Source: X23 sp050251575
GTDB lineage: Bacteria; Bacillota; Clostridia; SK-Y3
Length of the DNA stretch: 19,861 bases
Assembly (NCBI GenBank): GCA_050251575.1
Contig: JBFWMP010000037.1
Coordinates: 1 to 19,861, forward strand
Direction: 5' to 3'
Shown here: positions 6,164 through 13,917 of the stretch, in pieces
Layout of the letters: the number at the start of each line of letters is the position of its first letter
Position numbering within the stretch: position 1 is the first letter of the stretch
Position numbers and translations under genes: made by a program
Notes under the pieces: model-generated
Database searches by the model: none
The model's input: only the letters and a program-made list of their open reading frames with translations
What the model was told of the DNA's origin: nothing

Positions 6164-6688
6164 ATGTTAATGGTTAATCCAAAATTCAAAACCCTGTTGA
6201 TAGAATACAATAGAGCAAAGGCTGTTGCATATGCCCACCAATGGGCATTCAAACGCAATCCCCGGTACTATGATTTTGAAAATATTGGTGGAGACTGTAC
6301 CAATTTTGCATCTCAATGTGTTTTTGCAGGCAGTAACACTATGAACTATACACGCAACACCGGTTGGTACTATATCAACATTAATAACCGCGCACCTGCT
6401 TGGACAGGTGTTGATTTCTTATACAGCTTTCTTATAAACAACATAGGAATGGGACCTTATGCCGAAGAGGTAGATGTGCAGGATGTACAGCCGGGTGATA
6501 TAGTGCAGCTATCCTTCAATAAAATTGATGACTTCAACCATTCACCTATTATTGTCCGCACAGGTTATATTCCTCAAATTAGCAACATAGAAATTGCAGC
6601 ACATACAATCGATAGAGATAATTATCCTTTATCTAATTATAATTGGGAGTATATAAGATTTATACATATAAAAGGGATTAGGCGGTAA
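6164..6688 (+). CDS. putative amidase-domain protein (papain-like, Amidase_6 type), no signal peptide
   Basis: 174 residues, nearly all of it one putative amidase domain. The opening block (YNRAKAVAYAHQWA, then FENIGGDCTNFASQC at about residues 40-54) gives the candidate catalytic Cys in GGDCTNF. A His occurs in FNHSPIIV and another in AAHTIDRDNYP. Relatives usually sit at the C-terminus of longer secreted proteins; this one starts about 14 residues before the domain and has no signal peptide, so it may act inside the cell or in the mother cell during sporulation. ATG start with AGGAG about 8 nt upstream. It is the only plus-strand gene here and converges on the SASP gene across a shared terminator. 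No convincing sigma-A promoter was found. Confidence 0.85.
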   Translation: MLMVNPKFKTLLIEYNRAKAVAYAHQWAFKRNPRYYDFENIGGDCTNFASQCVFAGSNTMNYTRNTGWYYININNRAPAWTGVDFLYSFLINNIGMGPYAEEVDVQDVQPGDIVQLSFNKIDDFNHSPIIVRTGYIPQISNIEIAAHTIDRDNYPLSNYNWEYIRFIHIKGIRR

Positions 6689-6700
6689 GTAAATAAAAAA

Positions 6701-6725
6701 AGCCAACAGCTTAAATCTGCTGACT
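6701..6725. terminator. bidirectional terminator between the amidase and SASP genes
   Basis: AGCCAACAG pairs with CTGCTGACT (9 bp, two G-U pairs on the minus strand). On the minus strand seven Ts follow directly (6694..6700), a strong terminator for the SASP gene. On the plus strand CTTTT follows. The stem includes the last codons and stop of the SASP gene. Confidence 0.8.
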
Positions 6726-6893
6726 CTTTTCTCTCGTAAGACGCTTCCGTCCAGTCATCAATCCTCCAATTCTCCCAGTCTCTTTTGCAGTAAGACTTTT
6801 CCAACCTAGCTCATCAACTTTTTTTAATAATCCTAACTCCTCGGCTATCTCAAACTTAAGCTTCTCATCCGCTTCGTTTACCTTCTTCTCCAT
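6711..6893 (-). CDS. small acid-soluble spore protein, alpha/beta type
   Basis: A 60-residue protein with the two hallmarks of alpha/beta-type SASPs: a germination-protease-like site (KFEIAEELGL, about residues 13-22) and the glycine-rich DNA-binding segment GRIGGLMTGR (about residues 41-50). Such proteins coat and protect spore DNA and are degraded at germination. It is a divergent member of the group with a WKSLTAKE linker between the two motifs. ATG start with GGAGG 8 nt upstream. A forespore-type promoter lies at 6915..6943. It stands alone between terminators. It is good evidence that the organism forms endospores. Confidence 0.8.
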   Translation of the reverse strand: MEKKVNEADEKLKFEIAEELGLLKKVDELGWKSLTAKETGRIGGLMTGRKRLTREKSQQI

Positions 6894-6914
6894 AACGCAT
6901 CCCTCCTTTTGTGG

Positions 6915-6943
6915 TAGTGTATGGAGAAAATTTGGTTTTATGC
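6915..6943 (-). promoter_or_regulatory. possible SigG/SigF-type forespore promoter of the SASP gene
   Basis: On the minus strand GCATA (6939..6943) fits the GHATR -35 of forespore sigma factors; after 17 nt TACACTA (6915..6921) matches the CATNHTA -10 at five of seven positions. No sigma-A hexamers fit here. SASP genes are known SigG targets. Confidence 0.4.
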
Positions 6944-6965
6944 ATCGCGAAAAACTTATTAGTAC

Positions 6966-8231
6966 TTACCTCCCGCTTTTGTAAGCAGGAGTCTTCTCTC
7001 TGGTAGCCATTGGGTAAATCAACCCCGGATTTTCAAAAATTTCACTCATCACCAGTGCAACGGTACCCTTTAACACAGCATTCTGATTTAATGTAGAAAA
7101 AATGATATTTGTAGAAGATTGTAAATATTTCATGCTCCTCCAGCTTACTTCTTCTTTAATACAATCCATAACGATTTTATCTAATACTGCAATCTTTCCA
7201 TTAATAATCACTAAAGAAGGATTGAATGTATTAATAATATTTGCAATAGCTACGCCTAAATACATGGCTTTTTCTTTAACTAGTTTTAGTGCAGCCTCGT
7301 CACCTGATAATGCTGCTTTATAGATTATTTCCGGGGAAATATTAGATAAATCTCCTCTAATCCAGTCACTTATTATCGTTTTTTGATTCTTTGCTAAAGT
7401 TTGTTTTATATCATTGATCATTGCTTGCTCAGAAGCTAATGCCTGCAAACATCCATAGTTACCGCAGCTGCATTTGGGGCCATGAATATCAATGGTAGTA
7501 TGCCCCACTTCTCCTGCTCCTTCACTTGCTCCACGATAAAGCTGATTATCAATAACAATACTTCCTCCGATTCCATAACCAACGTATATAAAAACAAAAT
7601 CAGACACGTTTTTTGCACGTCCAAACCAGCTTTCACCTAATGTCATCGTTCGAACATCATTATCTACGAAAACAGGAATCCCCAGCTCCTTTTCTAAATT
7701 CTCCTTAATAGCTACATTTTCCCATCCTAAGTTCGGTGCATATATAGAAACCCCTTCTTTAGAGTTTACTAGCCCATGAACCCCTATTCCTACTCCTAGT
7801 ATTTTTTTATCCTTGTTATTTTTCCTCCATTTATTAATCTTTTGTTTAATTCCGTCCAGTATACTATCACTTGAAACATTTCCAGTAATATTGATATCAT
7901 CACAATAAATTGGTTCAGAATTCAAGTTCGCTGCTATAATTTTTACACCTTTAGAACCGATATATATACCTATTACATAATATCCATTTGAATTGATACG
8001 AAGCATTACAGGCTTTCGTCCACCACTCGATTCACCTCTTTCTGCTTCTAGCACCAAGTTATAATTAATTAACTCAAAAGTAATATTGGTAATCGTAGCA
8101 GGAGTAAGTCCGGTAATCTTAGCGACTTTCGCCCTGGATACAGGCCCTTTTTCTCGTATTGTATTTAAAATAAGAGAAGTATTCATTTTTTTCATCAGAG
8201 AGAAACTACCTGGCACTATCTGCTTGCTCAT
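6966..8231 (-). CDS. ROK-family transcriptional regulator (NagC/XylR type)
   Basis: 421 residues. An N-terminal winged helix-turn-helix (about residues 15-75, VSRAKVAKITGLTPATITN) is joined by the typical ESSGGRKP linker to a ROK sugar-kinase-like domain. The domain shows GVGIGVHGLVNS (phosphate loop), VDNDVRTMTLGE, which keeps the Asp that is catalytic in ROK kinases, GYGIGGSIVID, and the zinc site GHTTIDIHGPKCSCGNYGC. Such proteins usually repress sugar uptake or catabolism genes and release DNA on binding a sugar or sugar phosphate. ATG start with GGGGAG 4 nt upstream. No sugar genes are adjacent, so its target is unknown. It is separated from ctpA by a hairpin (8255..8278). Confidence 0.93.
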   Translation of the reverse strand: MSKQIVPGSFSLMKKMNTSLILNTIREKGPVSRAKVAKITGLTPATITNITFELINYNLVLEAERGESSGGRKPVMLRINSNGYYVIGIYIGSKGVKIIAANLNSEPIYCDDINITGNVSSDSILDGIKQKINKWRKNNKDKKILGVGIGVHGLVNSKEGVSIYAPNLGWENVAIKENLEKELGIPVFVDNDVRTMTLGESWFGRAKNVSDFVFIYVGYGIGGSIVIDNQLYRGASEGAGEVGHTTIDIHGPKCSCGNYGCLQALASEQAMINDIKQTLAKNQKTIISDWIRGDLSNISPEIIYKAALSGDEAALKLVKEKAMYLGVAIANIINTFNPSLVIINGKIAVLDKIVMDCIKEEVSWRSMKYLQSSTNIIFSTLNQNAVLKGTVALVMSEIFENPGLIYPMATREKTPAYKSGR

Positions 8232-8254
8232 TTGACTCCCCTTCCGCTACTAGC

Positions 8255-8278
8255 AAAGCCTCCATATTCGGAGGCTTT
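8255..8278 (-). terminator. hairpin after ctpA, probable terminator
   Basis: A perfect 9-bp GC-containing stem (AAAGCCTCC with GGAGGCTTT) and a 6-nt loop lie 5 nt past the ctpA stop. Only TTT, itself part of the stem, precedes GCTAG on the minus strand, so termination may be inefficient and the ROK gene may share the ctpA transcript. Confidence 0.65.
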
Positions 8279-8282
8279 CATA

Positions 8283-9494
8283 TTATTTGCTGCTGCGCAC
8301 TATTTCTATTGCTTTATGAAGTTGAATATCTTCTTCCTCTTTGATTTGAGCAATGCTTTTTTGTACTTCTTCAGGGAACACTACCTCAACATCCGGTTGT
8401 ATTCCAACATCCTGAATGGATATCCCACTTGGCGTATAATACTTCGATATCGTAACTTTTACAGCTGACCCATCTCCTAGGGGGAATAACATTTGTACTA
8501 GCCCTTTACCAAATGTCTTTGTGCCTACCAAGGTTCCCTTATTATGGTCCTTAACTGCAGCAGCAAGAATTTCTGAAGCACTTGCACTACCTCCATTAAC
8601 CAGAACAGCTAATGGTATTTCTATTTGCTCTGTATCTGAGCGTTCTTCCTTGCGCTCCATATTTCTGTCTTCAGTATAAACAATCAAGCCTTCAGGCACT
8701 AAACGGTCAGCAATCTCGACAACTTGATCCAGCAAACCTCCAGGGTTATCACGGACATCAATAATAAGTCCTTTAATATTCTTACTGTACAAATCATCTA
8801 ACGCTTCACCAAAGTCCTTGCTGGTCTTTTCATCAAACATCGTTATACGGATGTATCCGATATCATCAGCAATTATCTTATGTTTTACTGTTTGAATAGT
8901 AATAATATCTCTTTTGATAGTAATTTCTCTAGGATCAGAAAGGCTATTTCTTATAATCGTAAGGATGACCTCTGTATTCTCAGGACCTTTCATCATATTA
9001 ACCGCTTCATCCAGTTTATCACCCCAAACATCCTTACCATTTACCTTAATAATCTTATCTCCCGGTAATATACCGGCTTTCTCTCCGGGAGTATCTTCAA
9101 AGGGCGCAACAACAGTAATCAAATTATCCTTCGGGTCTACCGATACGACAACTCCAATGCCTGCATAGCTGCCATGTGTCTGTGTCATGAAATCATCATA
9201 ATCTTTCTTTTTCATGTATACGGTATATGGATCTTCTACAGCTGCCGCTACACCTGCCGCTGCACCTTCTATAAGCTTGTCATCTTCTACCGGCTCCACA
9301 TAATACTTCTTCACTACTTCCTTCACTTGATTAATCTTATTATATAGGGCTGTATCTCCTTTTGCGTTGAATAAGCCATATAGTGGCAGATTCCCAAGAG
9401 CAAAATATAATATGCTCGTACCGATAAAAGTTGTAAGCATTGTTATCAACACTACTACAACTCCACCAATTAAAACTGTCCTTTTTCTAAACAA
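8283..9494 (-). CDS. S41 family carboxy-terminal processing protease (CtpA/CtpB)
   Basis: 403 residues from the chosen start. One N-terminal membrane anchor (about residues 6-32), a PDZ domain (about 105-185, containing GYAGIGVVV-like and AGILPGDKIIKVNG sequence), then the S41 protease domain. The catalytic residues match the CtpB spacing: Ser305 in NGGSASASE, Lys330 and Gln334 in TFGKGLVQ. The protease would act outside the membrane. TTG at 9494 is preferred: AAGGAGA lies about 9 nt upstream and the product begins with a normal short charged segment before the anchor. A longer in-frame TTG at 9557 has no ribosome binding site. In Bacillus, ctpB also neighbours ftsEX and cleaves SpoIVFA during sporulation; the same role here is inferred. 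Confidence 0.92.
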   Translation of the reverse strand: MFRKRTVLIGGVVVVLITMLTTFIGTSILYFALGNLPLYGLFNAKGDTALYNKINQVKEVVKKYYVEPVEDDKLIEGAAAGVAAAVEDPYTVYMKKKDYDDFMTQTHGSYAGIGVVVSVDPKDNLITVVAPFEDTPGEKAGILPGDKIIKVNGKDVWGDKLDEAVNMMKGPENTEVILTIIRNSLSDPREITIKRDIITIQTVKHKIIADDIGYIRITMFDEKTSKDFGEALDDLYSKNIKGLIIDVRDNPGGLLDQVVEIADRLVPEGLIVYTEDRNMERKEERSDTEQIEIPLAVLVNGGSASASEILAAAVKDHNKGTLVGTKTFGKGLVQMLFPLGDGSAVKVTISKYYTPSGISIQDVGIQPDVEVVFPEEVQKSIAQIKEEEDIQLHKAIEIVRSSK

Positions 9495-9621
9495 TTTATC
9501 CCATCTCCTTATAATACCAGAAAACAACTTCTGAAAAATCCCATATCCCAGTATCAAAACTCTACTTCATTATAATATTTTATACGATAAACTATTATAC
9601 CTTATTAATAAAAAGAAATAA

Positions 9622-9652
9622 AGATTAAGATTATTAAAAACAACCTTAATCT
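9622..9652 (-). terminator. intrinsic terminator of the M23 peptidase gene
   Basis: AGATTAAG and CTTAATCT form an 8-bp stem with a 15-nt loop, 10 nt past the stop. The minus strand then reads TTATTTCTTTTTATT. It lies between the M23 gene and ctpA, so ctpA may depend on read-through or its own promoter. Confidence 0.65.
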
Positions 9653-9662
9653 CTCTCCCCAC

Positions 9663-10802
9663 CTATTCAGGATAATACTTCATAGGATTCACCGGACTTC
9701 CACCTTCTCTGACCTCATAATGCAGATGTGGACCGGTTGACCAGCCGGTGCTACCTACCTTTGATATAGTTTGTCCTCTTTTTACTTCCTGACCGGCCTT
9801 AACCAGAAGTTTACTATTATGTGCATATAATGTAGCAATACCGCCCCCATGATCTATAATAATACATTGCCCATATCCACCGTTCCATGTAGCCATGATC
9901 ACCTGCCCGTCATTTGCAGACTTTACATCTGTTCCTGAAGAAGCTCCAATGTCTACTCCTGTATGCATACTATTCTTTTTTAAAATAGGATGCCATCGAT
10001 TACCGAATGGGGATGTGATACGATACACCCCAGGCGTTGGCCATTCAAGCTTGCCACCTGCATATTTCCTTTTATTTTCTTCCTGCAGTCTTTTAATTTC
10101 TTTTTCAACCTGCTTGGATGTTTGCTCCAAGGCATCCAACTGTTTGGCGTATTCCTTTTCCTCTTGAGAAAGTCTCTGCATCAATTGACTTCTGGAAACC
10201 TGTTTTTGGCCCAAGTCTTCTTTTACGGCAACAACACGATTTTTAATTTTTTCTCTGTTGTCTTTCTCTGCCTCTGCGATCTCCTTTGCCTTTTCAATCT
10301 TATTCTTATTTTCCTTCAGCTGAGCCAACAGATTATTGTCATATTCAACAATTTCTCTTACAATTTCAAGCCTAGATATAAAATCTCCAAAGTTTTCAGA
10401 AGCAAACAGTACTTCCAGATAGGTTGCATTTCCATCCTCATACATGGTTCTCGCCCGCAGCTGAAGCATCTCAAATTGTTCTTCAGCAACCTGTGATGCA
10501 TTCACTAACTCGTTCTCTTTCTGCTTAATCTTTTCTTCACTTTCTTGAAGCAGCTTATTAATACTACTTAGCTCATCCTCTGTCTTATCAATTTCCATAT
10601 CTAGCTTTTCAAGCTCACTAGATACACCTTTTTTTTGGGTTTGGACAGATTTTAAACCTTGCTGTGCTTTATTCATAGCACTATTCACATTATTAAGTTC
10701 TTTTTCAAGTTGGTTTAAATCTTTTGCATTTACCGGCAAGATGACTCCCATTAAAAATATTGTTATCATGATTATAACAATAGCTTCTGATTGCTTTTTC
10801 AT
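9663..10802 (-). CDS. secreted M23 peptidoglycan hydrolase with coiled coil (EnvC-like)
   Basis: 379 residues. A signal peptide (residues 1-26, ending PVNA) precedes a long coiled coil (about 28-250, rich in Lys, Glu and Gln) and a C-terminal LytM/M23 domain (about 270-375). The zinc ligands are visible: His280 and Asp284 in HTGVD, and His361 in PHLH, with His359 catalytic. Unlike EnvC-type activators with degenerate sites, this copy looks enzymatically active. It directly follows ftsE and ftsX (57-nt gap), which fits the known scheme in which FtsX's external loop switches on a coiled-coil hydrolase for wall splitting. ATG start with AGGGGAG about 10 nt upstream. Confidence 0.93.
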   Translation of the reverse strand: MKKQSEAIVIIMITIFLMGVILPVNAKDLNQLEKELNNVNSAMNKAQQGLKSVQTQKKGVSSELEKLDMEIDKTEDELSSINKLLQESEEKIKQKENELVNASQVAEEQFEMLQLRARTMYEDGNATYLEVLFASENFGDFISRLEIVREIVEYDNNLLAQLKENKNKIEKAKEIAEAEKDNREKIKNRVVAVKEDLGQKQVSRSQLMQRLSQEEKEYAKQLDALEQTSKQVEKEIKRLQEENKRKYAGGKLEWPTPGVYRITSPFGNRWHPILKKNSMHTGVDIGASSGTDVKSANDGQVIMATWNGGYGQCIIIDHGGGIATLYAHNSKLLVKAGQEVKRGQTISKVGSTGWSTGPHLHYEVREGGSPVNPMKYYPE

Positions 10803-10859
10803 AACCTCACTGCTCCCCTTTAATATATATACCTATCTTCGGATAACGGCTTCTGCGGT

Positions 10860-11765
10860 TTATACACGCAAGTATTTTCTTATAGATATAACACTTCCTA
10901 TCATACCGATACTTGTCCCAAAAAGAATAAAAATAATTGCTAAGCCTTCTACTATCTCTGAAAAATCTCTTAATTTAAAAATATTAATGCTCTGATAAAA
11001 AAACTTTAAGATGTAGTTGTATCCATATCCAACCAATGCCAAAGAGATTAATGCACCTATTAAGCCAATGACCATTCCTTCCATAATGAACGGCCATCGT
11101 ATGAACCAATCTGTCGCTCCTACAAACTTCATAATATTTATTTCTCTTCTGCGGGCAAAGACAGCTAATTTAATTGTATTAGATATAATAAAAACAGCAA
11201 CAATTGTTAATAGAATCATAACCCATAAGCTTGCCATTCTTATAAACTCTGTAATTTTAAGCAGCTTATCAACTGATTCCCGATGATTCCTAACCTTAAC
11301 CACTCCTTGTATGGCACCTAAGCGGTCAACGACCTCATCAACAATTTTAATATCTGACAGTTTTTCGTCAAGATTGATAATAAATGCATTCCTCAGAGGA
11401 TTATGCTCTTCAAATCCTTCAAGCACATGCGCGTCATCACCTAATTGCTTCTTATAATTTTCCAAAGCCTGTTCTTTAGTTTCAAGAATACATTCTTTTA
11501 TATAAGGAATACTTTTTATCTCTATCTCTATATCAGTTAATTTATCAACAGATACATTTTCATCAATAAAAACCTTGATTTGCAATTGTTCCTTCACTTG
11601 ACCTCCAATATAATTTATATTCGAAGTAACCAATGCAAACATTCCAAAAATTACAAGACACGCAACGACAACCCCAATGGACGCTAAACTCATCATACGA
11701 TTAGTCCAAATACCAGAAAATCCTTCCTTAACAAAGTACTTCATCGTCTTAACTTTCATAGCCAT
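10860..11765 (-). CDS. ftsX: cell division ABC transporter permease FtsX
   Basis: About 302 residues. One N-terminal membrane helix (SLASIGVVVACLVIFGMF), an external domain (about 55-165), then three membrane helices in the C-terminal part (around VMILLTIVAVFIIS, MVIGLIGALISLAL and IIFILFGTSIGMIG): the four-helix FtsX plan. With FtsE it transmits ATP hydrolysis to a peptidoglycan hydrolase outside the cell. Start: ATG at 11765 has AAAGG 5 nt upstream; ATG at 11759 would give the more usual MKVK N-terminus. Either overlaps the end of ftsE (17 or 11 nt), so the two are translationally coupled. A more distal start at 11813 would overlap ftsE further and lacks support. Confidence 0.93.
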   Translation of the reverse strand: MAMKVKTMKYFVKEGFSGIWTNRMMSLASIGVVVACLVIFGMFALVTSNINYIGGQVKEQLQIKVFIDENVSVDKLTDIEIEIKSIPYIKECILETKEQALENYKKQLGDDAHVLEGFEEHNPLRNAFIINLDEKLSDIKIVDEVVDRLGAIQGVVKVRNHRESVDKLLKITEFIRMASLWVMILLTIVAVFIISNTIKLAVFARRREINIMKFVGATDWFIRWPFIMEGMVIGLIGALISLALVGYGYNYILKFFYQSINIFKLRDFSEIVEGLAIIFILFGTSIGMIGSVISIRKYLRV

Positions 11766-12435
11766 ACACGCCTTTCTCTTCATCACGAACCAGCATCCCT
11801 TTTTCCAATGCAATGACCCGTTTTTTCATATGATTTACAATTTCTCTGGCATGAGTGGCCATTACTACCGTTGTCCCTCTTTTATTGATATCATGAATTA
11901 GCCTTACAATATCCCAAGCTGTCTCTGGATCAAGATTCCCAGTAGGCTCATCTGCAATAAGCACTGCCGGATTATTTGCCAACGCACGCGCCAACGAAAC
12001 CCGCTGTTGCTCTCCTCCTGACAACTGATGAGGATACATTCTTGCCTTATTACTCAACCCTACCATGCTAAGCAGAAAAGGAACCTGCCTGCGTATCTCT
12101 TTTGAAGATGCTTCGACTACCTGCATTGCAAAAGCAACATTCTCATATATTGTTTTATTCGGCAATAATCTGAAATCTTGAAAAACTACTCCTATACTTC
12201 TTCTTAGATAAGGAATATCCTTCCTCCTCAAGTTACATATATCATAATCATTAATAATGATGTTACCCGCTGAAGCAGTCTCCTCCCTCATTAACAATTT
12301 AATCAGTGTAGATTTACCCGCCCCGCTAGGTCCCACTGCAAATACAAATTCACCTTTATTTATATATAAGCTTATGTCATTCAAAGCTGATGTGCCATTA
12401 CTGTATGTCTTGGATACATGCGTAAGTAATATCAA
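11749..12435 (-). CDS. ftsE: cell division ATP-binding protein FtsE
   Basis: 228 residues, standard FtsE length. Walker A GPSGAGKST (about residues 35-43), Q-loop in VVFQDFRLLPNKTIYENV, signature LSGGEQQRVSLARAL, Walker B AVLIADEPTGNLDP and H-loop ATHA are all intact. It is the cytoplasmic ATPase partner of FtsX. It starts at TTG with AAGG about 9 nt upstream; no in-frame ATG is near. First gene of ftsE-ftsX-M23. The upstream gap (12436..12614) has TTGTCA at 12488..12493 (minus strand) but no good -10 at proper spacing, so its promoter is not certain. Confidence 0.95.
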   Translation of the reverse strand: MILLTHVSKTYSNGTSALNDISLYINKGEFVFAVGPSGAGKSTLIKLLMREETASAGNIIINDYDICNLRRKDIPYLRRSIGVVFQDFRLLPNKTIYENVAFAMQVVEASSKEIRRQVPFLLSMVGLSNKARMYPHQLSGGEQQRVSLARALANNPAVLIADEPTGNLDPETAWDIVRLIHDINKRGTTVVMATHAREIVNHMKKRVIALEKGMLVRDEEKGVYGYES

Positions 12436-12614
12436 TTTTCCACACCTTCCACTTTCATTTAATTCTTATTCATTATTCTACATAACATGACAAAAATCCT
12501 TCTTATTTCCCAACTTTCTTGTAAAAAACTAGGAGTTATTTTTTTTACTATATACAGTTTCTTCTTATATTTAAAAGCACAAGATGTTGTATAAGAAAAA
12601 TCCACAAATAAAAA

Positions 12615-12637
12615 ACCCGGAAAAGTATTTCCCAGGT
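12615..12637 (-). terminator. intrinsic terminator of the CdaR/PucR-type regulator gene
   Basis: On the minus strand ACCTGGGAAA pairs with TTTTCCGGGT (10 bp, two G-U pairs, 3-nt loop), followed by TTTTTATTTG. It begins about 37 nt past the stop and isolates this gene from ftsE. Confidence 0.85.
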
Positions 12638-12673
12638 GTCATAATGTGTTTTTGAAATCAGCTCAATTTTAAA

Positions 12674-13759
12674 TTATATTTTTATCGGGTTAGAATCTAA
12701 ATACTTCTTTACCATCATTGCAACTTTAAATACAATTGCGTGATCGAAAATCCTCAGGTCTAGCCCTGTTAATTTCTGTATCTTATCCAGACGATAAACA
12801 AGAGTATTTCTATGAACATAAAGCTTACGTGATGCTTCACTTACATTCAGATTGTTTTCAAAAAATTTATTTATCGTTGAAATAGTTTCCTCATCCAATG
12901 TATCAATAGATTCTTTTTTAAATACTTCAGAAAGGAAAAGTGTGCATAGCGTAGTTGGTAATTGATATATTAATCTGCCAATACCTAGATTGTCATAATT
13001 AATAATGGTACTTTCATTCTCAAAAACCTTGCCTACTTCTAACGCCACACGTGCTTCCTTATAGGACTTCGCTAACTCCCTGATATTGCTTACTATCGTA
13101 CCTATTCCTATAGATAGTTTTACTGATGTTTCCATATTAATCGCAGCCATAATAGTCTTTGCAATCTTTTCAACTTCTGCTGATTCACATTCGTCCTTCA
13201 CTTCTTTTACCAATACAATGTTATTATCATCTATTGCAAATACAAAATCTTCATCTTTCATAGGAAATAGGTTCTGTATAATATCATAAATATGAAAATT
13301 ATCGTTTCCATAGCTTCGTACCAAGAAAGCAACCCTAAATGCATCTATTTCGATGTGCAGCTCCGTTGCTTTTATAATAATGTCACCCTGCAAGGTATTA
13401 TCTAAAATCACATTTTTGACAAACGTACCTTTATCATATTTTTCATTATGCAACTGCTTTATATTTTCTATACTAATAGCAATCAACGCACAATATTTTT
13501 GAGCTTGATTGTCATCCCCTGATACAAAAGCAATATATTCTAAATGATTATTCTTACCTACAGCCTGAAAGGTATATCCCTCGTAAGTAATTATCTCCTT
13601 ATTATCTTGTATTATATCAAGTATATAATTCATCTGTTCATCATTTCTCGACCCATCAGAGCAGGCTATCATCCGCCCTGTATCATCCAATATTCCTACA
13701 TCTCTTCCAATAACCTCTTTGATTTGGCAAACAACACTCTTAAATACCCGATTAGACAT
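12674..13759 (-). CDS. CdaR/PucR-family transcriptional regulator
   Basis: 361 residues. The N-terminal third (IGRDVGILDDTGRMIACSDG, about residues 17-36) resembles the ligand-sensing domain of sugar-diacid regulators. A GGDEF-like middle domain follows (LSIGIGTIVSNIRELAKSYK, around residues 215-235), with no active GGDEF signature. The C-terminal PucR helix-turn-helix is clear (LNVSEASRKLYVHRNTLVYR, about 307-327). Such proteins activate genes for small organic acids, purines or sugar diacids; no such genes are near, so the ligand is unknown. ATG start with AGGAGGT 6 nt upstream. A perfect 16-bp palindrome lies 30 nt before the ATG and could be its own operator. Isolated by terminators on both sides. 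Confidence 0.88.
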   Translation of the reverse strand: MSNRVFKSVVCQIKEVIGRDVGILDDTGRMIACSDGSRNDEQMNYILDIIQDNKEIITYEGYTFQAVGKNNHLEYIAFVSGDDNQAQKYCALIAISIENIKQLHNEKYDKGTFVKNVILDNTLQGDIIIKATELHIEIDAFRVAFLVRSYGNDNFHIYDIIQNLFPMKDEDFVFAIDDNNIVLVKEVKDECESAEVEKIAKTIMAAINMETSVKLSIGIGTIVSNIRELAKSYKEARVALEVGKVFENESTIINYDNLGIGRLIYQLPTTLCTLFLSEVFKKESIDTLDEETISTINKFFENNLNVSEASRKLYVHRNTLVYRLDKIQKLTGLDLRIFDHAIVFKVAMMVKKYLDSNPIKI

Positions 13760-13789
13760 ACTAACACCTCCTCGTATCTAATATATACC

Positions 13790-13805
13790 ATATAGTATAC
13801 TATAT
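13790..13805. promoter_or_regulatory. 16-bp perfect palindrome before the CdaR/PucR-type gene, possible operator
   Basis: ATATAGTATACTATAT is a perfect palindrome 30 bp upstream of the ATG at 13759, in very AT-rich DNA containing TATAAT and TATACT -10-like hexamers. Its position suits autoregulation, but AT-only palindromes arise easily by chance. Confidence 0.4.
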
Positions 13806-13817
13806 ATTATATAAATA

Positions 13818-13859
13818 AAAAAGGGCGAAATGTGTAGACTTGAAACATTTCACCTTTTT
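13818..13859 (-). terminator. intrinsic terminator of the LysM protein gene
   Basis: On the minus strand GGTGAAATGT pairs with ACATTTCGCC (one G-U), extended by AAAAA/TTTTT past a bulged C, then continues into TTTTTTATTTAT. It begins about 58 nt past the LysM gene stop. Confidence 0.85.
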
Positions 13860-13917
13860 ATTTATTTTTTACCTCATGACTGACAGTACTGCCTATACTT
13901 AGAGGATAATGTTTCCA

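Noticed and set aside
8232..8468. 78-codon plus-strand frame over the ctpA 3' end
   Set aside because: It begins in the hairpin between genes without a ribosome binding site and is antisense to a clear protease gene.
9895..10496. Plus-strand frames of 90 and 168 codons
   Set aside because: They are antisense to the coiled-coil M23 gene; their hydrophobic composition reflects the complement of Lys/Glu-rich codons.
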